A stretch of DNA of 64,000 nucleotides, from assembly GCF_009176725.1 (NCBI RefSeq), contig NZ_AP020337.1, forward strand, positions 4,719,501-4,783,500, given 5' to 3'. Positions within the stretch are counted from its first letter, which is position 1. Each line of letters starts with the position of its first letter. The notes under the pieces are model-generated. The model saw only the letters and a program-made list of their open reading frames with translations, was not told the origin of the DNA and did not search any database. Position numbers and translations under genes: made by a program. Source of the stretch: Pseudomonas sp. KUIN-1 (GTDB lineage: Bacteria > Pseudomonadota > Gammaproteobacteria > Pseudomonadales > Pseudomonadaceae). This document shows positions 26,666 through 33,960 of the stretch, one piece after another.

Positions 26666-26761
26666 GTCAGCGCTGGCCCTTTAAGCATTCTGGATGCGAA
26701 GGGCTGGCACGTCACATCTTTAATCGACCAGACGAAAACTCTGTACGCACGGTGCATCCAA

Positions 26762-27415
26762 ATGAGTAATTTTATACGTATCGCGCTTGCCGCGTTTCTG
26801 CTCGGTGGTTGTACTGTCGCCAGTAGTCAGTCAATGCCCTATAAAGCATGGACGCTGGGGTTCTCGGCTCCTGACTACATGGAGGTCTGGATCGAAACAG
26901 CCGATGTGGTCGACATTCAGGACCATGTGTTTCAACGTGCGGCGAGTGGCATTGCGTCAATGCAATCGCCTCCCAACAACTCCGGCAATCCTCGTGGTTG
27001 GCCGAAAAGAGGGCCTGCCGGAGGCGGAAAACGTGTGATAGGTGCGGAATTGCCCAAATATATCCATGTCCGTTGGCAATCGCTGGTTGAGCCGCAGACC
27101 TACCTGATGGTGGTAAAAATACCCGAGGCGACCAGAGAGCTTATGCGCAAGGGCGAAAAAGTTTTCTGTACTTTTAATGGGAAATGGATCACGGGTTATC
27201 GTGATTCAATCGGCATAAGGCTGGTACCCGGAGGCATTGCCAGAGTCTGGGTCGGCGGTCCTTGCATGACACCGGTCGAAGTGACTACGGTAAAAGCTAT
27301 GATTGATCCGCGGGGCCCGTATGAAGGTAAGTCTGGTGGTAAATACGACTCTCTCTCCGATGAATCCAAAGCCTATATCGAAAAATTTGGTGTGCCGTAC
27401 GACTCTTGGAAGTAG
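26762..27415 (+). CDS. Predicted Tle1 immunity lipoprotein, copy 8 (last)
   Basis: 217 residues, lipobox LGGC. Its N-terminus MSNFIRIALAAFLLGGCTVASSQS equals that of copy 1 (not MIN as in copies 2-7), and the 48-bp vgrG remnant before it is identical to the real vgrG end, including the GAG-TAA overlap. Residues 28-112 are of the copy-5 type; the end (KYDSLSDESKAYIE) resembles copy 4. The spacer after it stops matching at 27454, marking the edge of the array. Confidence 0.85.
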   Translation: MSNFIRIALAAFLLGGCTVASSQSMPYKAWTLGFSAPDYMEVWIETADVVDIQDHVFQRAASGIASMQSPPNNSGNPRGWPKRGPAGGGKRVIGAELPKYIHVRWQSLVEPQTYLMVVKIPEATRELMRKGEKVFCTFNGKWITGYRDSIGIRLVPGGIARVWVGGPCMTPVEVTTVKAMIDPRGPYEGKSGGKYDSLSDESKAYIEKFGVPYDSWK

Positions 27416-27495
27416 GTCAGCGCTGGCCCTTTAAGCATCCTGGATGCGTAGGGCCATTGTGCTGTTTTCGAAATCGCCTTTCGCTGGACACTGCA

Positions 27496-27508
27496 ACTAA
27501 AAAAGCCC
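27496..27508 (+). repeat. Right 13-bp direct repeat bounding the T6SS island
   Basis: ACTAAAAAAGCCC, identical to 17798-17810. Both copies are preceded by CTGCA within 15 bases. Confidence 0.55.
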
Positions 27509-27534
27509 CGACTCTCAAGAGCCAGGGCTTTGTC
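27499..27534. terminator. Bidirectional terminator between the immunity array and mscS
   Basis: Arms AAAGCCC (27502-27508) and GGGCTTT (27525-27531) with an inner CTCT/AGAG pairing; an A run precedes and T-rich sequence follows. It serves both converging transcripts. Confidence 0.82.
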
Positions 27535-27549
27535 TTACCGCACAAACCC

Positions 27550-28380
27550 TTATTCCTGAACCACCCGCACAATCCGTTGCGGCAGTGGGATCTCGATGCC
27601 GGCGTCCTTCAGGCGGTCGCGCGCTTCGATGTTGAACATCGACGTCACGTCGCCCATGTCGCCACTGCTGGTCCAGACGCGCAGGGACAAGGTAATCGCG
27701 TTCTCCCCCAGCGCTGCCACCACAGCCTGGGGGGCCGGGTCCTTGAGGACGCGCGGGTCGTCGGCCATGTCCAGCAGGACCTGCAAGGCCTTCTTGAGAT
27801 CGGCATCATGGCTGACGCCGATGTCGAAGGTGATCTTGCGGGTCGGTTGACGGTTGGTGTTGGTGATGATGCCGTTGGACAGGTTGCCGTTGGGAATGAT
27901 CACGGTACGGTTGTCGCCGGTGCGCAGCACGGTGTGGAAGATCTGGATGTTGTCGACGGTTCCCGCCACACCCTGGGCTTCGATCCAGTCACCGATACGG
28001 AACGGGCGGAACAACAGAATCAGTACGCCACCGGCGAAGTTCGCCAGGCTGCCTTGCAGGGCCAGACCGATCGCCAGACCGGCCGCACCGATCGCCGCCA
28101 CGAACGAGGTGGTTTCCACGCCGATCATCGACGCGACGCTGACCACCAGCAGGATTTTCAGAATGACGTTGGCCAGATTACTGACAAAGCCCTGCAAGGC
28201 CAGATCGGCGTGTCGCAAGGCCAGCAAGGCGCCCAGTTTGCCGGTCAGCCGGTTGATCAGCCACCAGCCTACGCACAGCGTGACGACTGCCAGCAGCAAG
28301 CGGCTGCCGTACTCCATGATCATCGGAATCCAGGCCTGCGACGCTTGCCACAGATGACCGACTTCTGCGTTTAAATCCAT
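27550..28380 (-). CDS. mscS: Small-conductance mechanosensitive channel, MscS family
   Basis: 276 residues. Three hydrophobic N-terminal spans, then the pore-lining third helix region GAAGLAIGLALQGSLANFAGGVLILLF, here seen as GLALQGSLANFAGG around residue 105, and the cytosolic beta domain RPFRIGDWIE. It releases solutes upon hypo-osmotic shock. Start ATG at 28380 has AGGAG 7 bases upstream. In P. aeruginosa the corresponding gene directly follows ampG, supporting the idea that the T6SS island was inserted here. Confidence 0.93.
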   Translation of the reverse strand: MDLNAEVGHLWQASQAWIPMIMEYGSRLLLAVVTLCVGWWLINRLTGKLGALLALRHADLALQGFVSNLANVILKILLVVSVASMIGVETTSFVAAIGAAGLAIGLALQGSLANFAGGVLILLFRPFRIGDWIEAQGVAGTVDNIQIFHTVLRTGDNRTVIIPNGNLSNGIITNTNRQPTRKITFDIGVSHDADLKKALQVLLDMADDPRVLKDPAPQAVVAALGENAITLSLRVWTSSGDMGDVTSMFNIEARDRLKDAGIEIPLPQRIVRVVQE

Positions 28381-28463
28381 CGTTATCTCCTTACTCGTCA
28401 CGAACTGCGATCAAAACCACGGCGGCCTGCCGTCATTTCAATGCTCAGGGCGATTCGGACTGG

Positions 28464-28486
28464 CGGGGGAACGCAGGGTTCCCCGG
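28464..28486. terminator. Possible hairpin terminator downstream of yajQ
   Basis: GGGGAAC (28466-28472) pairs with GTTCCCC (28478-28484); there is no clear U tract on the minus strand, so termination is uncertain. Confidence 0.35.
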
Positions 28487-28501
28487 CTTTCAATGCAACG
28501 A

Positions 28502-28981
28502 TCAGTCGCGGAAGTTGTTGAATTGCAACGGCATGCCCGAATCGTAGGCACGCAGCGCTGCGATGGCTTCTTGCAGGTCGTCGCGCTTCTTACCGGTCAC
28601 CCGCACCTGCTCGCCCTGGATGGCGGCCTGGACCTTGAGCTTGGCTTCCTTGATGTGAGCGACGATTTTCTTCGCCAGCTCCTTGTCGATGCCTTCACGC
28701 AGGATGACTTCCTGCTTCATCAATTTGCCGGAAGCATAAGCGTCCTTGATCTCGAGGCACTTCGCGTCGATCTTGCGTTTGACCAGCGCCAGCTTGAGGA
28801 TTTCGATCATGGCCTCCAGCTGGAAGTCTGCTTCTGCGGTCAGCGTGACAGTCAGTTCCTTGAACTCGAACGTGCCTTTGCCTTTGAGGTCATAGCGACG
28901 GTCCAGCTCTTTGATAGCGTTGTCGACGGCATTCGTGACTTCGTGTTTATCCAATTCGGACACTACGTCGAACGAGGGCAT
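28502..28981 (-). CDS. yajQ: YajQ-family nucleotide-binding protein
   Basis: 159 residues, MPSFDVVSELDKHEVTNAVDNA start and the LKGKGTFEFKELTVTLTAEADFQ segment characteristic of YajQ/DUF520. In Xanthomonas and Pseudomonas members bind cyclic di-GMP and influence virulence gene expression. ATG at 28981 has GGAG 7 bases upstream. It lies upstream of mscS on the same strand; the gap holds a GC-rich hairpin, so the two may be transcribed separately. Confidence 0.95.
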   Translation of the reverse strand: MPSFDVVSELDKHEVTNAVDNAIKELDRRYDLKGKGTFEFKELTVTLTAEADFQLEAMIEILKLALVKRKIDAKCLEIKDAYASGKLMKQEVILREGIDKELAKKIVAHIKEAKLKVQAAIQGEQVRVTGKKRDDLQEAIAALRAYDSGMPLQFNNFRD

Positions 28982-29150
28982 GTATGTTCTCCAGATAAAC
29001 GGCGTGCGCACAATTCGGGCACGCATGACTTGACGGTGTGAAAGAACGCTCATTATAACGAGACTTTTCCGGCGTTCACTGTGAGCCTTCCATGCACATC
29101 CTTGTTTTCACCTTCTGCAGACCGCTTCAGCGCCATAACGTGCCGCTGTG

Positions 29151-30071
29151 ATGGCGGCGACATGGCATGTTCTCGGTGCGGGCAGCCTGGGCAGTCTCTG
29201 GGCGACGCGACTGGCACGCGCGAATCTGCCGGTGCGGTTGATCCTTCGTAACGCGGATCGGCTGGCCGCCTATCAAGCCAATGGCAGCTGCGTGACGCTG
29301 GTCGAGAACGATATTGCCCATGCGTACCGGGTCGAAGCACAGACCGCCGACCATCGACAGCCCATCGAACGGCTGCTGGTGGCCTGCAAGGCTTACGAGG
29401 CCGAGCAGGCTGTCGCTCAACTGGCTCCGCGACTGACGGCGCAGGCCGACGTCATCCTGCTGCAGAACGGTCTGGGCAGCCAGGATGCAGTGGCCGCACA
29501 AATACCCCACGCGCGCTGCCTGTTCGCGTCCAGCACCGAAGGCGCATTTCTGGAGTCGGACTGGCGCGTCAGGTTCGCTGGCCATGGTTTCAACTGGCTG
29601 GGTGATGCATCCAACCCGACAGCCCCCGCGCTTGTGCAGGATTTGCACGACAGTGGCATTCCCCACGAATGGACGCCGGACATCCTGACCCGCCTGTGGC
29701 GCAAGCTGGCCCTCAACTGTGCGATCAACCCGCTAACGGTCCTGCACGACTGCCGTAATGGTGGCCTGCTCGAACACGCCTGCGAGGTCGCCACGCTGTG
29801 CGCCGAGTTGAGCGAACTGCTGGGCCGCTGCGGCCAGCCAGCGGCTGCGCAGGAGTTGCACGCTGAAGTGCTGCGGGTCATCCAGGCGACCGCCGCCAAC
29901 TACTCATCCATGTATCAGGATGTGCTTCACGGGCGACGCACCGAAATCAGCTACCTGCTGGGTTACGCGTGCGCAGCCGCAGTGCGTCATGGCTGCCCGG
30001 CACCGCACCTGCAGCATTTGCAGACGCGTCTGACCGCTCATCTGGCAAGCAAGGGTTTGCGTACCGACTAG
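29151..30071 (+). CDS. panE: 2-dehydropantoate 2-reductase (ketopantoate reductase)
   Basis: 306 residues. NADPH-binding GxGxxG is LGAGSLGSL (about residues 8-16) and the catalytic Lys and Asn are carried by KLALNCAINPLTVL near residue 185. It reduces ketopantoate to pantoate in vitamin B5/CoA synthesis. ATG at 29151; a GTG one codon earlier is less likely. It is divergent from yajQ and followed 44 bp later by a sensor kinase gene. Confidence 0.93.
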   Translation: MAATWHVLGAGSLGSLWATRLARANLPVRLILRNADRLAAYQANGSCVTLVENDIAHAYRVEAQTADHRQPIERLLVACKAYEAEQAVAQLAPRLTAQADVILLQNGLGSQDAVAAQIPHARCLFASSTEGAFLESDWRVRFAGHGFNWLGDASNPTAPALVQDLHDSGIPHEWTPDILTRLWRKLALNCAINPLTVLHDCRNGGLLEHACEVATLCAELSELLGRCGQPAAAQELHAEVLRVIQATAANYSSMYQDVLHGRRTEISYLLGYACAAAVRHGCPAPHLQHLQTRLTAHLASKGLRTD

Positions 30072-30115
30072 CCCGCGCTACCCTGCTCGCATCACCCGTC
30101 ACTGCGACTTGCCCA

Positions 30116-32152
30116 ATGCCTTTGCGCCAACGCCTGGAAAACCTGCCGGTAGGTCAGAAACTGCTGGCTGCCCTGCTGGTCCTGATGACCACTGTACTGC
30201 TGGTCGCCAACCTGACCTTCATCAGCGCGGCCTACTACATCTCTCAGGAGGCGATGGCTCCGCAGGCCCTGCAGACCATCGGCAGGCTGATCAGCAGCGC
30301 CAACCTCAACGAGCGGGCCTTGTACTCGCCTGATGAGGCGCGCGCGCTGCTCAAGGAGCTGAGAAGCTACGGGCCGTTGCGTGCCGCAGCCCTGTATGAC
30401 AACAGCGGCGAGCGGCTTGAACAGATGCATCAGGGCGAAAGCCTTGAGCTGCCCAGACGCTTTAAAGACCTGGATAGCTGGCGCCTCACCGAATTTCGCA
30501 GCACGCAAGTCATCACCGTACCCAAAGGTGACGAGCCGCCAGGGCATCTGCTGCTGGTGGCCAGCAGCGAGCTGCCACCGGCCTTCTACACCGGCACGCT
30601 CACCGCCAGCCTGGGCATTCTGGTGTTCAGCGTGTTGCTGTGGCTGGTGGTGGCGCGGCAGATTCGCCGACTGATCACCGAGCCCATTTACCAACTGGAA
30701 GAATTGTCCCGGCAGGTGACCCGCGAAGAGAACTACGCACTGCGCGCAGAACCCGGCAACGATGATGAAATCGGCAGTCTGGCCGAGGCGTTCAACACCA
30801 TGCTGTCGCGTATCGAAGCGCGTGAACAGCAACTCAAGCGCGCGCGCGACGACTCGCAGGAAGCCTACGATCAGGCCCAGGGGCTGGCCGAGGAAACCCG
30901 CCACACCAACCGCAAGCTGGAGCTGGAAGTCCAGGTGCGCAGCAAGATCGAGAAGAAGCTCACCGGCTTTCAGAATTACCTCAACAGCATCATCGACTCG
31001 ATGCCCTCGGCGATGATTGCGCTGGATGAACAGTTGTACGTCACCCAGTGGAATCAGGAAGCCACAGCGCTGTCCGGCACCACACTGGACGAAGCGCTGA
31101 ACCAGCCGATCTTCCTGGCCTTCGAGCCGATGCGCTCGTTTCTGCCGCAGATCAAACACACCGTCGAGCGTCACAGCGTGACCAAGATCGAGCGCGTGAC
31201 CTGGATCAAGAATGACGAGCCCCGCCACTACGCTCTGACGTTCTATCCGTTGACTGGCGATGCCGGGCGCGGCGTGGTGATCCGGATCGATGACATCACC
31301 CAGCGCATATCGCTGGAAGAAATGATGGTGCAGTCGGAAAAAATGCTGTCTGTCGGCGGTCTGGCAGCAGGCATGGCCCATGAGATCAACAACCCGCTGG
31401 GCGCCATACTGCACAACGTACAGAACATCCGTCGGCGGCTGTCCCCGGAACTGCCGAAGAACATCGAGCAGGCCGAGGCCGACGGCATCGATCTGGCGCA
31501 GGTCAACCATTACCTGGAAAGCCGCGAAGTGCCGAAACTGCTCGACGGTATTCAACAGGCCGGTGCCAGGGCCGCAAAAATTGTCAGCCACATGCTCAAT
31601 TTCAGCCGCCTGAGCAGTCGGCAGTTATCGCCCTGCGACTTGCCGGCCTTGATCGATCAGGCCGTGGAGATCGCCAGTAACGACTTCGATCTGACCATCG
31701 GCTTCGACTTCAAGGGTCAGCACATCATCCGTCAGTTCGACCCCGAACTGGGTCCGGTACCATGCATCGCCAACGAGCTGGAGCAGGTGCTGCTGAACCT
31801 GCTGAAGAACGCCGCGCAGGCCATTCACCAGCGGCCGGAGAGCGAAGAGCCAGGGCGCATTACCCTGCGCACGCGTCTCAATCCGCCGTGGGCCGAGATT
31901 CAGGTCGAGGACAACGGCATCGGCATGTCGGAGAGCATTCGCAAGCGTACGTTCGAGCCGTTTTTCACCACCAAGGAAATCGGCCAGGGCACCGGGCTGG
32001 GTCTGTCGGTGTCCTACTTCATTGTCACCAACAACCACAAAGGCCAGATGGAGGTACATTCCTCTCTCGGCACGGGCACCTGCTTTACGCTGCGTCTACC
32101 GCTGGTGGCCAACCCGGTGAGCGTTCAGCAGCAGGTCATTTCAAAATCCTGA
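30116..32152 (+). CDS. Membrane sensor histidine kinase without adjacent response regulator
   Basis: 678 residues. TM1 about 15-38, periplasmic domain to about 160, TM2 about 163-183, HAMP (RRLITEPIYQLEELSRQV), coiled coil, PAS domain about 285-400, HisKA with phospho-acceptor His422 in GMAHEINNPLGAI, and HATPase with LLNLLKNAAQAIHQ, EDNGIGM and GTGLGLSVSYFIV. A homologue in P. aeruginosa (PA4398) has been connected with swarming and biofilm formation (recalled). The NtrB/DctB-like H box suggests a sigma-54-type partner encoded elsewhere. ATG at 30116 gives a sensible N-terminus; longer in-frame extensions overlap panE. Confidence 0.9.
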   Translation: MPLRQRLENLPVGQKLLAALLVLMTTVLLVANLTFISAAYYISQEAMAPQALQTIGRLISSANLNERALYSPDEARALLKELRSYGPLRAAALYDNSGERLEQMHQGESLELPRRFKDLDSWRLTEFRSTQVITVPKGDEPPGHLLLVASSELPPAFYTGTLTASLGILVFSVLLWLVVARQIRRLITEPIYQLEELSRQVTREENYALRAEPGNDDEIGSLAEAFNTMLSRIEAREQQLKRARDDSQEAYDQAQGLAEETRHTNRKLELEVQVRSKIEKKLTGFQNYLNSIIDSMPSAMIALDEQLYVTQWNQEATALSGTTLDEALNQPIFLAFEPMRSFLPQIKHTVERHSVTKIERVTWIKNDEPRHYALTFYPLTGDAGRGVVIRIDDITQRISLEEMMVQSEKMLSVGGLAAGMAHEINNPLGAILHNVQNIRRRLSPELPKNIEQAEADGIDLAQVNHYLESREVPKLLDGIQQAGARAAKIVSHMLNFSRLSSRQLSPCDLPALIDQAVEIASNDFDLTIGFDFKGQHIIRQFDPELGPVPCIANELEQVLLNLLKNAAQAIHQRPESEEPGRITLRTRLNPPWAEIQVEDNGIGMSESIRKRTFEPFFTTKEIGQGTGLGLSVSYFIVTNNHKGQMEVHSSLGTGTCFTLRLPLVANPVSVQQQVISKS

Positions 32153-32167
32153 TCAGGAATCGCATCA

Positions 32168-32746
32168 ATGGGCTTTCGTTTGTCGAAGATTTACACGCGT
32201 ACCGGCGATGCCGGTGAAACCGGTCTGGGCGATGGCCGACGCGTCTCCAAGGATCATCCGCGCGTCGAGGCCATCGGTGAGGTCGATACGCTCAACAGCC
32301 AGCTGGGACTGTTGCTGGCGGGGCTGATCGATGAAGCTCAGCGCGTCCCGGCGCTCAACGAAGTGATCGAAGTACTTGCACCCTGCCAGCACCGACTGTT
32401 CGATCTGGGCGGGGAACTGGCCATGCCGACCTACAAGGCGCTGAACGAAGCCGAGGTCGAGCGGCTGGAAGCCGCCATTGATGTCTGGAATGAGGAACTG
32501 GGCCCGCTGGAGAATTTCATTTTGCCAGGCGGTTCATCGCTGATCGCCCAAGCGCACATCTGCCGTAGCCTGGCACGCAGTGCAGAACGTCGCTGTCAGC
32601 ATCTGAATGCCGTCGAGCCGCTGGAAGGCGCAGGGCTGGCGTACATCAACAGGCTGTCGGACCTGCTGTTCGTCGCAGCCCGATTGATCGCCAGACGACA
32701 GGGCATTTCCGAGATCCTTTGGCAGCCCGCGCCCAAGCCGCTTTGA
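32168..32746 (+). CDS. Cob(I)yrinic acid a,c-diamide adenosyltransferase, PduO type
   Basis: 192 residues. The N-terminal ATP-binding loop KIYTRTGDAGETGLGDG (7-23) and the RSLARSAERR segment near residue 137 are diagnostic of PduO-type ATP:corrinoid adenosyltransferases. It transfers the adenosyl group of ATP to cob(I)alamin to form coenzyme B12. The ATG lies 15 bp after the stop of the sensor kinase gene. A 7-bp-stem hairpin (32788-32805) and a REPIN follow. Confidence 0.93.
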   Translation: MGFRLSKIYTRTGDAGETGLGDGRRVSKDHPRVEAIGEVDTLNSQLGLLLAGLIDEAQRVPALNEVIEVLAPCQHRLFDLGGELAMPTYKALNEAEVERLEAAIDVWNEELGPLENFILPGGSSLIAQAHICRSLARSAERRCQHLNAVEPLEGAGLAYINRLSDLLFVAARLIARRQGISEILWQPAPKPL

Positions 32747-32787
32747 TGGACATATCCATTAAACGGAGCATCACAGAAGACATCCTC

Positions 32788-32805
32788 ACGCCAGCGTTCT
32801 GGCGT
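32788..32805. other. Hairpin after the adenosyltransferase gene
   Basis: ACGCCAG (32788-32794) pairs perfectly with CTGGCGT (32799-32805) across a 4-base loop. There is no T run, so a terminator role is uncertain. Confidence 0.45.
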
Positions 32806-32819
32806 TAGGTATAGGTCTT

Positions 32820-32913
32820 GTGGGAGTGAGCGAGGCGGGCTCACGAAGACGTCGGTCCAGACGCCCCATTTTCAGGGGTTTTACTGGCCTCTTCGCGAGC
32901 AGTTGGCTCCCAC
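32820..32913. repeat. REPIN-like palindromic intergenic repeat
   Basis: Two inverted REP-type elements face each other: GTGGGAGTGAGCGAGGCGG at the left and, on the minus strand, GTGGGAGCCAACTGCTCGC at the right, each continuing into CGAAGA-like sequence, around a 40-base centre with ACGCCCC. The GTGGGAG head is typical of Pseudomonas REP/REPIN families mobilised by RAYT transposases encoded elsewhere. The rest of the 261-bp gap shows nothing else that I can identify. Confidence 0.75.
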
Positions 32914-33007
32914 GGCCTGCGGCCAGAATCAAGAGCAGACTTGTGTATAACGCTAGTTACTCTGCGTGGGCATGCCGTTCTGGACGCTCTGTGTCCTCTG
33001 CTGAGCG

Positions 33008-33958
33008 TCAGACGATCTCGTCAGGCCAGAACGCGCGAATCCCGGCCACGCCCTGTGCGCCGCTCTCCCAGGCCTGTTGACGCTCGGCAGGGCCCACTCC
33101 GCCCAACAGAAAGACCGGCTTGTTGAAGCCTGCGATCAATTGCGTTGCCTGCTGCCAGCCCAGCGGCTGTGCATCAGGGTGGGTCAGGGTTGGCTGAACG
33201 GGCGACAGGGTGACGAAATCCACGCCCATCTGCTCGGCCAGAGCCAGCTCTTCGGCGTTATGGCATGACGCCGCCAGCCAGCGGTTCTCCGGGAACGGAC
33301 GCCCGCGACTGGCGTACTTGCGCAGCTGCTCCGCCGTCAGGTGCCAGCCGGCGGACGGAAAGTCGCCCAGCCACTCCAGAGGCCCTTTGAGCATGAGCTG
33401 CGCCTTGCCGGCACACAGGCCTGCCGCATCCACGGCCAGGTCACGGTACTTCGGATCGTAGCCGCCCGGTGCCCGCAACTGGACCAGCTTGATGCCACCG
33501 GCGATGGCTTTCTGCATACCGCGCAACAGCTCGATAGTGTCCAGCCCGTCAGGCGTGATCAGATACTCGCCAGGCAAACGTGCCGCCGCGACGATCGGCT
33601 GATTGGCGGCTGGAAAGTCATAATTGGCCAGCTCGCGCGGGGTGGCCCAGACCAGCGGCTGCCCTTCGGCGCCATGCGCCTGGCCAGTGAAGGCCGAGAC
33701 TTCCCAGACGTCCAGGAGCACCTGCTTGTCCGGATAGTCGTGGCAGACCTTGATCAGCGGACGCGCAGCCGTCACCAGGATACCCAGCTCTTCCTGCAGT
33801 TCACGTGCGAGCGCCGCCTGGACGGTCTCGCCCTCCTCGACCTTACCGCCGGGAAACTCCCAGAGGCCACCTTGATGCTGGGTATCGGCACGTCGGGCAA
33901 TCAATACGCTGCCGTCAGCACCACGAATGACGGCGGCGGCCACATGCACTCGTTTCAC
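33008..33958 (-). CDS. Nudix hydrolase fused to a thiamine phosphate synthase-like domain
   Basis: 316 residues with two domains. Residues 1-130 are a MutT-type Nudix hydrolase with box GGLWEFPGGKVEEGE..AALARELQEELGI (GX5EX7REUXEEXGU satisfied). Residues about 140-316 form a ThiE-like TIM barrel (KLVQLRAPG, LGGVGPAERQQAWESGAQGVAGI). Such fusions are common in gammaproteobacteria and are annotated as 8-oxo-dGTP pyrophosphatase plus TPS-like; the second domain may not be a true thiamine phosphate synthase. The start is a GTG at 33958 with GGAGGAG 8 bases upstream, only 2 bases after the GST gene stop. Confidence 0.92.
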   Translation of the reverse strand: MKRVHVAAAVIRGADGSVLIARRADTQHQGGLWEFPGGKVEEGETVQAALARELQEELGILVTAARPLIKVCHDYPDKQVLLDVWEVSAFTGQAHGAEGQPLVWATPRELANYDFPAANQPIVAAARLPGEYLITPDGLDTIELLRGMQKAIAGGIKLVQLRAPGGYDPKYRDLAVDAAGLCAGKAQLMLKGPLEWLGDFPSAGWHLTAEQLRKYASRGRPFPENRWLAASCHNAEELALAEQMGVDFVTLSPVQPTLTHPDAQPLGWQQATQLIAGFNKPVFLLGGVGPAERQQAWESGAQGVAGIRAFWPDEIV

Positions 33959-33960
33959 GA

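Larger units (their letters stand above)
21472..27454 (+). repeat. Tandem array of eight 750-bp effector-tail/immunity units
   Basis: The unit consists of the last 48 bases of vgrG, a 654-bp immunity gene overlapping its end, and a hairpin-bearing spacer. Unit starts are 21472, 22222, 22972, 23722, 24472, 25222, 25972 and 26722, an exact 750-bp period with no indels. The last unit is cut after 733 bases (27454), where flanking sequence begins. Hairpins occur at 22170-22210 and every 750 bp thereafter. Confidence 0.95.

Noticed and set aside
21472..27454. Tandem array considered as CRISPR or satellite repeat
   Set aside because: The period is 750 bp and each unit holds an intact 217-codon gene with signal peptide; it is a gene amplification.
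30092..31591. 499-codon open frame opposite the sensor kinase
   Set aside because: Antisense shadow; the kinase on the plus strand has all expected motifs.
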